From Granulosicoccus sp964594905 (lineage in GTDB: Bacteria; Pseudomonadota; Gammaproteobacteria; Granulosicoccales; Granulosicoccaceae), in the NCBI GenBank assembly GCA_964594905.1, contig CAZQOI010000032.1:1-30431 (forward strand): a stretch of 30,431 bases of DNA. Reading direction: 5' to 3'. How positions within the stretch are numbered: position 1 is the first letter of the stretch; every line of letters starts with the position of its first letter. Under the pieces are notes generated by a model. It did not search any database. It had not been told where the DNA came from and was given only the letters and a program-made list of their open reading frames with translations. The translations under genes and the position numbers were made by a program. This document shows, one piece after another, positions 23,609 through 30,431 of this stretch.

Positions 23609-24226
23609 CTAGGTCTCGTCGAAGAAACTGACAATTCCTGTCTCCAGTGCGTACTCAGCACCTACCACTCTTAGTTTTCCATCAGCCCTCAGTCCATCGA
23701 CTACGTTTGAATCTGTCTGAATCTTTGCAGCAGAGGCCTGTACATGTGCGCGGGTGGCGTGCTGAATCAGCGTATCTCGATCGTCAGCAATATCAGTTCC
23801 TAACAAAGCTTCAACCGACGGTTGGATACTGCTAACGATTGACTGCAGATTCGCTGAGATGTTTTCAGGTGGATTCTTCAATGCATCAACGGTCGCGGCG
23901 ATCGCACCACACTTTGTGTGACCGAGCACGACAACGAGTTGCACCTTGAAATTTACCGCTGCGAATTCAATACTGCCGAGTAGTGACGGCGAGACGATAT
24001 TGCCCGCAACACGGACAACGAAAAGGTCTCCTAAACCTTGGTCAAAAACCATTTCCGGTGGTACCCGGGAATCTGCGCAGCCAAGCACAATCGCGAAAGG
24101 GTGTTGCGCCTTGACCAGGTCTTCTCGTTCGGTCTTTTTTGGTGCGTCTGAAAGGCCCTGTTCTTTGGCGGCAAATCGCGCATTGCCATCTTTGAGACGC
24201 TGCAAAGCTTCACTGGCGGGGATCAT
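23609..24226 (-). CDS. Beta-carbonic anhydrase
   Basis: A zinc enzyme interconverting carbon dioxide and bicarbonate. From the ATG at 24226 the product is 205 residues. The ligands are all present: Cys50 and Asp52 in GCADSRVPPE, with the paired Arg54, and His103 and Cys106 in GHTKCGAI. VRVAGN and GSIEFAAVNF are also typical. The frame stays open for 39 more residues upstream (ATG 24343), but that extension is basic and unlike the family, and would leave almost no promoter space before uvrD. Many members start at a sequence like IPASEALQRLKDGN. The gene is first in a two-gene unit with the GNAT gene and divergent from uvrD. Confidence 0.93.
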   Translation of the reverse strand: MIPASEALQRLKDGNARFAAKEQGLSDAPKKTEREDLVKAQHPFAIVLGCADSRVPPEMVFDQGLGDLFVVRVAGNIVSPSLLGSIEFAAVNFKVQLVVVLGHTKCGAIAATVDALKNPPENISANLQSIVSSIQPSVEALLGTDIADDRDTLIQHATRAHVQASAAKIQTDSNVVDGLRADGKLRVVGAEYALETGIVSFFDET

Positions 24227-24349
24227 GTTCGGTCCGCGGATCAATTGGAGTCTCAAGATTGTATTACGTCCGCGACACGGAGTGCTAAATACTGGATAAA
24301 CATGCAGCTTTCTGCTGCGTTTAACGGTTCCGATTGATACCATGTAGAC

Positions 24350-26518
24350 ATGGACGTTTCTGACCTCATCGATTCGCTAAACGACGCTCAGCGCCAGGCT
24401 GTCACGGCACCTCCGGGACACCTTCTGGTGCAGGCGGGTGCAGGCAGTGGCAAGACACGTGTGCTGGTACATCGCATTGCGTGGCTGAACCGCGTTGAGA
24501 ACGTGTCACCGTTCGGCATCATGGCAGTGACGTTCACCAACAAGGCCGCGCGCGAGATGCGCAAGCGGGTTGAAGAATTGCTCGGCATGGCACTAGGGCC
24601 AATGTGGGTCGGCACTTTTCACGGCATCGCTCACCGCTTTTTACGCTCACACTGGAAAGAAGCCGGGCTGCCGCAGGCGTTTCAGATTCTTGATTCCGAC
24701 GATCAGCTAAGGCTGGTCAAGCGAACCATCAGATCCCTCGAATTCGATGAAACGCATTTTCCGCCGCGCCAGGTGCAATGGTTTATCAATGGCCACAAGG
24801 ATGAAGGGCGTCGCCCCGAGCATATCGACGACCAGAATGATCCGATCACTGCACAATATGTTCGTGTTTACACAGCTTACGAAGCTGCCTGCAAACGAGC
24901 AGGTGCCGTCGATTTTGCAGAGCTCTTGCTACGTGCGCTAGAGACATTGCGCGATACTGAAAGTTTGCTCGCTCATTATCGAAATCGTTTCAAACATCTG
25001 CTGATAGATGAATTTCAAGACACCAACGCTATCCAATATGCATGGATAAAACTGTTAGCGGGTGATACAGGTAGTGTGTTTGCCGTAGGTGATGATGATC
25101 AATCAATCTATGCGTGGCGTGGCGCACGGGTCGAGAACATACTGAATTTTAATAAGGACTACTCCAGCGCAGAGCTGATCCGGCTCGAACAGAACTATCG
25201 ATCAACCAGTAATATTCTTAATGCTGCGAACGCGCTAATCGACAAGAACGTCGGTCGCCTCGGTAAGAACCTGTGGACGGCGGACAATGAAGGTGAGTTG
25301 ATCACTTTATATAACGCGTACAACGAAACCGATGAAGCCCGCTTTATTGGCGAGACCATTATCGATTATGTTGCTGATGGTGGGCAACGAAGCGACTGCG
25401 CCATTCTGTACCGATCAAACGCTCAGTCACGCTCTATTGAAGAATATTTGATGGCAGCTGGGGTGGCCTATCGAGTCTATGGCGGTTTGCGCTTTTTCGA
25501 ACGAGCGGAAATCAAGGACACTTTGGCTTATCTAAGGCTTGCCACCCACAGCTACGATGATGTGTCGCTAGAGCGCATCATCAACCAACCAGCACGAGGC
25601 ATCGGCGACAAAACAGTTTCAGATATCCGTTTGGAAGCAAGAACTCGCTCTATCTCCATGTGGGATGCGGCTGCGGATCTTGTACGTGAAAAGCGTTTGA
25701 AAGGTCGTGCTAACACGGCGGTCGAGAAATTTCTGAATCTGATGTCCTCAATGACGGAGGCGATCAGCGATCAGGCGTTGCCACAGCAGGTACAAACCGT
25801 TACTGATCTGAGTGGCTTGATAGAACACTTCAAGAAAGACCAATCTGATCGAGGTCAGAGCCGGGTGGAAAACGTTGATGAACTGGGTAGCGCTGCACGC
25901 GCCTTTATCAATCAACTTGATGAAGATCCAGAACTCAATATCGTCGATGAGTTCCTGGCACACGCAGCACTTGAAGCAGGGGAAGGTCAAGCTGATGGTG
26001 ATGACAATGCTGTACAACTGATGACCTTGCACTCGGCAAAGGGTCTTGAATTTCCAGTCGTGTTCATGTCGGGTATGGAGCAGGGTTTGTTTCCACATCA
26101 GCGCTCGGCTGAAGATCCAGCCCGTATGGAAGAGGAGCGCAGGCTTTGTTATGTCGGTATTACCAGAGCCGAGAAAAAATTGTATATGGTTATGGCTGAA
26201 CAACGACGATTGCACGGTCGTGACCAATATAATCCGCCATCGAAGTTTGTTACTGAACTACCGTCCGAATTACTGGAAGAGATTCGCCCGCGTATGCAAG
26301 TCAGCATGCCCGTCTATCAGCCGCGTCAGAGCTATACGTTTGAAGAAGAAAACGAAACTGGCCTGAGTGTTGGACAACAGGTGCGGCACGGCAAATTTGG
26401 TATTGGTATTGTGCTGGATCAGGAAGGGCGTGGTAATCAGGCTCGTGTACAAGTCAATTTTGAAGATGCCGGTTCAAAATGGCTGGTATTGGCGTACGCT
26501 AATCTACAGCCTGCTTGA
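24350..26518 (+). CDS. uvrD: DNA helicase II (UvrD)
   Basis: Superfamily 1 3'-5' helicase acting in nucleotide excision repair and mismatch repair. The 722 residues match E. coli UvrD (720) from end to end. The N-terminus is MDVSDLIDSLNDAQRQAV, Walker A is GAGSGKT at 30-36, followed by TFTNKAAREMR, GTFHGIAHRFLR, Walker B LLIDEFQDTN, VGDDDQSIYAWRGA, LEQNYRS, AILYRSNAQSR, MTLHSAKGLEFPVVF, and the C-terminal Tudor-like fold GQQVRHGKFGIGIV...KWLVLAYANL. It is divergent from the carbonic anhydrase gene (123 bases), and the antiporter gene starts 15 bases after its stop. Confidence 0.96.
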   Translation: MDVSDLIDSLNDAQRQAVTAPPGHLLVQAGAGSGKTRVLVHRIAWLNRVENVSPFGIMAVTFTNKAAREMRKRVEELLGMALGPMWVGTFHGIAHRFLRSHWKEAGLPQAFQILDSDDQLRLVKRTIRSLEFDETHFPPRQVQWFINGHKDEGRRPEHIDDQNDPITAQYVRVYTAYEAACKRAGAVDFAELLLRALETLRDTESLLAHYRNRFKHLLIDEFQDTNAIQYAWIKLLAGDTGSVFAVGDDDQSIYAWRGARVENILNFNKDYSSAELIRLEQNYRSTSNILNAANALIDKNVGRLGKNLWTADNEGELITLYNAYNETDEARFIGETIIDYVADGGQRSDCAILYRSNAQSRSIEEYLMAAGVAYRVYGGLRFFERAEIKDTLAYLRLATHSYDDVSLERIINQPARGIGDKTVSDIRLEARTRSISMWDAAADLVREKRLKGRANTAVEKFLNLMSSMTEAISDQALPQQVQTVTDLSGLIEHFKKDQSDRGQSRVENVDELGSAARAFINQLDEDPELNIVDEFLAHAALEAGEGQADGDDNAVQLMTLHSAKGLEFPVVFMSGMEQGLFPHQRSAEDPARMEEERRLCYVGITRAEKKLYMVMAEQRRLHGRDQYNPPSKFVTELPSELLEEIRPRMQVSMPVYQPRQSYTFEEENETGLSVGQQVRHGKFGIGIVLDQEGRGNQARVQVNFEDAGSKWLVLAYANLQPA

Positions 26519-26533
26519 GCGTAAAATCGGACG

Positions 26534-27703
26534 ATGTCTGATCCCTCTATTGTAGAGTCTTTATTTCTGGTTTTTACAGCTGTCGCAGTGATTGCGACCG
26601 TGGCCTTGTACTCACGTCAAGCCTTGCTTATCGCTTATATCGGTGCGGGTGTACTACTAGGCCCATCAGCCCTTGACTGGGTTGCAAACCCCGAATTACT
26701 CGAAGAGATGTCCAGCGTTGGCATCCTGTTTTTGTTGTTTCTGTTGGGTTTGAATCTGGAGCCCGCTGAATTAAAGTCCCTGCTGAGTGAAGCGGTGTGG
26801 GTGACTGCTATAAGTTCTGTCGTGTTTTTTATTATTGGATTTATCACAGCCAAGCTATTTGGCTTTGATAACACTGACGGTGTGCTTATTGGCATAGCCA
26901 TGATGTTCTCAAGCACGATTGTCGCGCTAAAGCTTTTACCAACCAGCGCCTTGCATCATTTACGCATGGGCGAAATCATTGTCAGCATTCTTTTGTTGCA
27001 AGATATTCTCGCCATTACCATTATTATTTTTCTTACAGCGTTTGGTGACTCAAACAATATTGTCAGCGAATCAATTTTTCTGATTGTGGGATTGCCCCTG
27101 CTGTCGCTGGCTAGCTGGTGGGTGGCTAGCCGCTACCTGGTTATTTTCTATAGGCGATTCGATCAGATTCACGAGTATCTATTCTTGTTGGCAATAGCAT
27201 GGTGTTTAGGGATAGCTGAACTTGGTTCTCTGATCGGCCTGTCTCATGAGGTAGGCGCATTCATCGCGGGTGTGACCATGGCGACTAGTCCAATAGCACG
27301 CTTTATTGCTGAGAGCCTGAAGCCAATCCGGGACTTTTTTCTGGTTTTGTTCTTTTTTGCACTGGGTGCCAGTCTTGATCTGAGCGCAGTTATGCAAACC
27401 TGGATGCCAGCGATAGTGCTAGCGGTTGCCGCGGTGTTCGTAAAACCTTTGGTGTTCAAATTGCTATTCCAAAAGTACAACGAAAAAGCGACTCTGGCGC
27501 ATGAGACCGGTGCGCGTTTAGGACAAATAAGCGAATTTTCCCTACTGATTCTTGCCGTCGCAACGCAATTGGCAATTATTTCCAGCAAAGCGTCTGCGTT
27601 AATTCAAAGCGCTACGATACTAAGCTTTGCATTGAGCTCGTTTTGGATTGTCAAACGATACCCAACCCCGATGGCGGTTGACTCAGCGCTTCGTAGGGAT
27701 TGA
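26534..27703 (+). CDS. Kef-type cation/proton antiporter membrane component (no RCK domain)
   Basis: A CPA2-family integral membrane protein of 389 residues. About 11-12 hydrophobic spans are visible, starting with LFLVFTAVAVIATVALY. The conserved stretch AYIGAGVLLGPS, the LLFLLGLNLEP segment, SSTIVALKLL near 130, LLLQDILAI near 152, and SHEVGAFIAGVTMA near 237 support KefB/KefC/Na-H exchanger membership. It stops after the membrane domain (WIVKRYPTPM), so the cytoplasmic TrkA-N/RCK domain of KefB/KefC (about 600 residues) is absent; such short forms are common. Whether the exchanged ion is K or Na cannot be told. The start codon is 15 bases from the uvrD stop and has no clear ribosome-binding site. 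Confidence 0.85.
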   Translation: MSDPSIVESLFLVFTAVAVIATVALYSRQALLIAYIGAGVLLGPSALDWVANPELLEEMSSVGILFLLFLLGLNLEPAELKSLLSEAVWVTAISSVVFFIIGFITAKLFGFDNTDGVLIGIAMMFSSTIVALKLLPTSALHHLRMGEIIVSILLLQDILAITIIIFLTAFGDSNNIVSESIFLIVGLPLLSLASWWVASRYLVIFYRRFDQIHEYLFLLAIAWCLGIAELGSLIGLSHEVGAFIAGVTMATSPIARFIAESLKPIRDFFLVLFFFALGASLDLSAVMQTWMPAIVLAVAAVFVKPLVFKLLFQKYNEKATLAHETGARLGQISEFSLLILAVATQLAIISSKASALIQSATILSFALSSFWIVKRYPTPMAVDSALRRD

Positions 27704-27779
27704 GCGTTTAGCTTTGTTTTTCAGTGAGCTTGTACTGCTGTAAAACTGAAAGGTATGAATGGCTGCCTTCAACTTGAAT

Positions 27780-27980
27780 TTATACAGAGACAGATGGTTT
27801 GTGTCGAACGACGACATAGTAATAAACCAAATATCCTACCCACGAAAGTAGGGCGGATGACAGAAACCACATGAATTTCTCATTGCCTTGAACGCGTTTG
27901 GAGTGCAGCGGCAATATCATGGGTAATATAAAAATCAAAAATATTAACAGCAACAAAAATATCTGCATCATGCTCGGCAT
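27780..27980 (-). CDS. Small two-helix membrane protein, unknown function
   Basis: 66 residues, MPSMMQIFLLLLIFLIFILP followed by a short basic loop (SKRVQGNEK) and a second span (WFLSSALLSWVGYLVYYYVVV) with a basic tail. The strong GGAGAG about six bases upstream (complement of about 27986-27991) and the two clean spans support a real gene. It is downstream of the flavodoxin-like gene on the same strand with a 72-base spacer, so co-transcription is possible but not certain. The 76 bases up to the end of the antiporter gene contain TTTCAGT (27719-27725) and ACTGAAA (27745-27751), a weak dyad between convergent genes. Confidence 0.65.
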   Translation of the reverse strand: MPSMMQIFLLLLIFLIFILPMILPLHSKRVQGNEKFMWFLSSALLSWVGYLVYYYVVVRHKPSVSV

Positions 27981-28052
27981 TGTTTCTCTCCAGAAGGTCT
28001 CAATATATTGAGATGTACTATTTGTTAAAAAATATATCTATGATGATATTGC

Positions 28053-28523
28053 TCAGATTATCCCAGCGTCCAAGCTTGCCGCCATGGCTAAGCCAAGTTC
28101 TTCGCATTGAGCAATGAATTCCTCTCGAAACTCACCTTTACATATTAATGGCTCTTGTACCAATCTCCACCGTAAGCCTGTGGTAATACTCTCGATAGCT
28201 CTGCGTGTACCGGTGCCATCGAGGCCGGCGCGAATATAAAATGTAAATGGCAATCCTTGAGTGTGGTCTATGCATTCGTAGTAGCAACGATCAAAAAAAT
28301 CCTTGGTCAAACCTGCCATGTATCCGAGGTTCTCGGTGGTGCCAATGATCAGGGCGTCAGCTGATTTTATATCCTCCGGGTGTGTTTCTAGTGGAGATAT
28401 ATACCTGACGTTGATGCTAGTAATATCTTGATTGCCCGCACCTTTAGTTACAGCTTCCACCATCCTCTTGGTGTTTATGGAAGGTGCATGTGAAACTATG
28501 ACTAAATTTTTTGTAATTGCCAT
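28053..28523 (-). CDS. Flavodoxin-like/NADPH-dependent FMN reductase-fold protein
   Basis: 156 residues. The N-terminal strand and loop (NLVIVSHAPSINTKRMVEAVTKGA) is the flavodoxin phosphate-binding loop, in a variant form (SHAPSINTKRM), and SADALIIGTTENLGYMAGLTKDFFDRCYY (about 53-81) is the typical second FMN loop. GLPFTFYIRAGLDGTGTRRAIESI follows. This fits the flavodoxin family rather than electron-carrier flavodoxins, and no substrate is known. It starts 22 bases after the ribokinase stop on the same strand, so it may be in the same operon, but there is no obvious link to sugar metabolism. Confidence 0.8.
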   Translation of the reverse strand: MAITKNLVIVSHAPSINTKRMVEAVTKGAGNQDITSINVRYISPLETHPEDIKSADALIIGTTENLGYMAGLTKDFFDRCYYECIDHTQGLPFTFYIRAGLDGTGTRRAIESITTGLRWRLVQEPLICKGEFREEFIAQCEELGLAMAASLDAGII

Positions 28524-28545
28524 TCTTAAGGCATCGTGTGGATAA

Positions 28546-29490
28546 TCATGCTGATATAAGTTTATCCACTTCGATTCGTGTTGGCATGGATGGAGCCGTC
28601 CCAGCCCGTGTCACGGATATTCCAGCTACCGCGCAGGCGAAATGTGCTGCATCAACCGGATCTTGTTTTTGCGCCAGTGCTGCGGCAAATCCACCGTTGA
28701 AAGCGTCACCGGCTCCGGTAGTTTCAACCACTTTGCCGGCATTAACCGCAGGTATGTGAACTGACTGATCAGAATTGTGCAACAAAGCACCTTGTTCACC
28801 AAGCGTAATCAGTGCAGTGCCGACACCTTTGGCAATTAGCACATCACCAGCTTGTCGAGCGTCATCTACGGTGACTACTTTTACTCCGGTATACGCCTCC
28901 ACTTCGGTTTCATTGGGTGTAACGTAATCGCATAAACTGAATATGTCATCACTTACCGATTCTGCTGGGGCCGTATTCAGCATGGTGATCACGCCCGCAT
29001 TGCGAGCGATGGTAAGTGCGTGTTTAGCTGCATCAATGGGTTGTTCAAGTTGCGTAACGAACACGTCACTGGCCTCTATGACTGATCTTGCGCTATCAAC
29101 ATACTCGGGCGATATCGTCATCGCTGCTCCTGGACACACAATAATCGCGTTGTCCCCGGTTTTATCATCAATAAAAATATAAGCGGATCCCGTGTAGCTG
29201 TCTGCAATCTGTTCGACTTGTGCGTCTATACCTTCAGCGCTGAACATATCCAGAGCCATCTGTGCAAACGCATCCTGACCGAGCCGTGAAATAAACGACA
29301 CTTGTGCTTTGCATCGTGCAGCGGCGACTGCTTGATTCGAACCTTTACCACCAGGGCCCAACGCAAAGCTTTCACCTAGAATCGTCTCACCCATTGCTGG
29401 TTGACGAGTTGCTCGATAGGCTGCATCCGCTACAAATACCCCCAGAATAGCGACGCGCCCGTTTCTCTGATTATCTGTATTCTCAGGCAT
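28546..29490 (-). CDS. rbsK: Ribokinase (PfkB family)
   Basis: It phosphorylates D-ribose to ribose-5-phosphate. 314 residues. GPGGKGSNQAVAAAR (45-59) is the sugar-binding signature of ribokinases, LNTAPA (171-176) and TPNETE (191-196) are family segments, and TTGAGDAFNGGF (257-268) is the PfkB C-terminal signature with catalytic Asp262 and the anion hole. The start (MPENTDNQRNG) overlaps the mutarotase gene by eight bases, with AGGAG 11 bases upstream, so both belong to one operon. The neighbouring fucU/rbsD-type gene and the divergent deoC fit ribose/nucleoside scavenging. PfkB kinases with other sugars cannot be excluded. Confidence 0.88.
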   Translation of the reverse strand: MPENTDNQRNGRVAILGVFVADAAYRATRQPAMGETILGESFALGPGGKGSNQAVAAARCKAQVSFISRLGQDAFAQMALDMFSAEGIDAQVEQIADSYTGSAYIFIDDKTGDNAIIVCPGAAMTISPEYVDSARSVIEASDVFVTQLEQPIDAAKHALTIARNAGVITMLNTAPAESVSDDIFSLCDYVTPNETEVEAYTGVKVVTVDDARQAGDVLIAKGVGTALITLGEQGALLHNSDQSVHIPAVNAGKVVETTGAGDAFNGGFAAALAQKQDPVDAAHFACAVAGISVTRAGTAPSMPTRIEVDKLISA

Positions 29491-29935
29491 CAGGTGGTAT
29501 TACTCCTTTGGTAAACATGAAGCAGCCATAAAAGCGGCGCTCACCCGTAGCAATGACGGCATAGGCTTCTTTAGCTCGATCATAAAACGCAAAACGTTCA
29601 ACAGACACCATTGGCCATGACTTGCCTTCCGCAGCATCAATAGCGGTTTGTACTTCCGATTGCACGGTCGGTATCTCATCTGGAGAACCCACAATCTCCA
29701 TCCGTTGTGCGGCATCATCAATAAAGGTATCCAATGGCATCACAGAGAGAATGGCCTCTGTGGCACGGGCAGCTGAAACGGCGTCAATCCGCAATAATTT
29801 ACCCAGACTGGTTTCACGAGCAACTGAATCGGCTGGAAAATTGGTGTCGCAAATCACTAGATGATCCCCGTGTCCCATCGCTCGAAGTGCCTGAAGCACA
29901 TCAGCATTAAGTAAAGGGTCTATGTTCTTAAGCAT
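29483..29935 (-). CDS. RbsD/FucU family sugar mutarotase
   Basis: It catalyses interconversion of sugar anomers. 150 residues from the ATG at 29935, set by GAGGAG five bases upstream (complement of 29941-29946). MLKNIDPLLNADVLQALRAMGHGDHL puts the conserved histidine at position 22 as in FucU, and RFAFYDRAKEAYAVIATGER near the C-terminus is FucU-like. Next comes YGCFMFTKGV (from 136), where family members normally have YGN or YAN, so the conserved asparagine is Cys138. FucU-like sequence but ribose-type context (ribokinase downstream), so the natural sugar may be ribose or fucose. The open frame reaches 17 residues further upstream without family similarity. Confidence 0.87.
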   Translation of the reverse strand: MLKNIDPLLNADVLQALRAMGHGDHLVICDTNFPADSVARETSLGKLLRIDAVSAARATEAILSVMPLDTFIDDAAQRMEIVGSPDEIPTVQSEVQTAIDAAEGKSWPMVSVERFAFYDRAKEAYAVIATGERRFYGCFMFTKGVIPPDA

Positions 29936-29969
29936 TTGCGCTCCTCTGGATTGCTTTAATTTCAGCGTT

Positions 29970-29986
29970 TTGGCGGATATCGCCAA
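29970..29986. promoter_or_regulatory. 17-bp dyad between the divergent ribose genes and deoC
   Basis: TTGGCG (29970-29975) and CGCCAA (29981-29986) are perfect inverted arms around GATAT. It lies between the start of the mutarotase-ribokinase operon (ATG at 29935) and deoC (ATG at 30103). Size and place fit an operator for a sugar or nucleoside repressor. No consensus for a named regulator could be matched. The remaining 167-base spacer contains no gene. Confidence 0.4.
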
Positions 29987-30102
29987 TTACACGCAAACCT
30001 ATGTCAACAGAAATTCAGCCAAGCGTCAACGATTCCAATCTACAATCGAAAAGTGGTGGTATTAGCCGTGTACACTGAACGAATGTTACTGGTTCCGGAT
30101 AT

Positions 30103-30431
30103 ATGAACGACAGCGAGCGCATCAGCCCCTCTCGAATTCGTCAAATTGTGAGCCTTATTGACCTAACCAATTTGAACGAGGACTGCGACAAGGCCGCTAT
30201 TGATTCTCTTTGCTCTAATGCAAATACACCTGCTGGTCAGGTTGCCGCTATTTGTATCTGGCCTGATTTCGTCTCTTATGCAAGCGCCCAGCTCGGTGTG
30301 AACTCCAATATAAACATCGCGACCGTAGTGAATTTTCCCACGGGCGATGAGCCTGTGTCGATTGCTTGTCAATCCATTGAAAAAGCGATTGATCAAGGTG
30401 CGAATGAAATTGACTATGTATTGCCGTACAA
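30103..30431 (+). CDS. deoC: Deoxyribose-phosphate aldolase (3' end outside window)
   Basis: It cleaves 2-deoxyribose-5-phosphate to glyceraldehyde-3-phosphate and acetaldehyde in deoxynucleoside breakdown. About 109 residues are visible, ending at the window edge without a stop. IRQIVSLIDLTNLNED (12-27), AAICIWPDFVSYA (near 48) and IATVVNFPTGDEP (near 72) match the E. coli-type DeoC (IDLT, AAICIYP, IATVTNFPHG), and ANEIDYVLPY matches its ADEVDVVFPY. The active-site lysines lie beyond the edge. The ATG at 30103 has no strong ribosome-binding site. It is divergent from the fucU-rbsK pair. Confidence 0.9.
   Translation, partial: MNDSERISPSRIRQIVSLIDLTNLNEDCDKAAIDSLCSNANTPAGQVAAICIWPDFVSYASAQLGVNSNINIATVVNFPTGDEPVSIACQSIEKAIDQGANEIDYVLPY

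Noticed and set aside
1..30431. A mobile element, phage or defence island
   Set aside because: No integrase, transposase, toxin-antitoxin, nuclease, reverse transcriptase or terminal repeats were recognised; gene order is mostly housekeeping or metabolic.

Overview
The window looks like a chromosomal scaffold from a marine gammaproteobacterium. The hslVU-ubiE-ubiJ-ubiB block, UvrD and the glg enzymes are of gammaproteobacterial type. A DMSP demethylase (DmdA) homologue and a NavAb-like sodium channel suggest a marine lifestyle. I cannot name the genus. The sequence is a draft: a run of exactly 100 N (16232-16331) interrupts the ubiJ/ubiB junction. I see no tRNA, rRNA, CRISPR array, insertion sequence, phage gene or recognisable defence system.

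Layout. 2-184: C-terminal tail of an unidentified protein. 480-9931: a tight five-gene glycogen operon, glgP-glgB-glgC-glgA-glgX, covering ADP-glucose synthesis, chain elongation, branching, phosphorolysis and debranching. 10080-10907: a one-domain voltage-gated sodium channel. 10944-12476 (minus): a large, mostly uncharacterised protein with a PilZ-like segment. 12575-17768: hslV-hslU (ATP-dependent protease), a DUF971 protein, then ubiE-ubiJ-ubiB (ubiquinone synthesis). 17765-18208 (minus): a DUF3291 protein meeting ubiB stop to stop. 18326-21283: a three-gene MacAB-like export system (membrane fusion protein, ATPase, permease). 21399-21713: a small protein of unknown family whose start codon lies in the stem of an inverted repeat. 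21978-23126: dmdA, preceded by a 264-base leader with several hairpins. 23141-24226 (minus): beta-carbonic anhydrase followed directly by a GNAT acetyltransferase. 24350-27703: uvrD and a Kef-type membrane antiporter. 27780-29935 (minus): fucU/rbsD-family mutarotase, ribokinase, a flavodoxin-like protein and a two-helix membrane protein. 30103 to the end: start of deoC, transcribed away from the ribose genes.

How the genes work together. The glg block can both build and degrade glycogen. The ubi genes supply respiratory quinone, and DmdA would feed DMSP methyl groups into tetrahydrofolate metabolism. The fucU-rbsK and deoC pair handles ribose and deoxyribose phosphates and probably belongs to a nucleoside or ribose scavenging locus that continues past the right end. 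The observations most worth following are the start-codon hairpin of the unknown 104-residue gene, the structured dmdA leader, the PilZ-like orphan, the Asn-to-Cys change in the FucU-like mutarotase, and the altered activator-site residue in GlgC. None of them by itself proves a new system.
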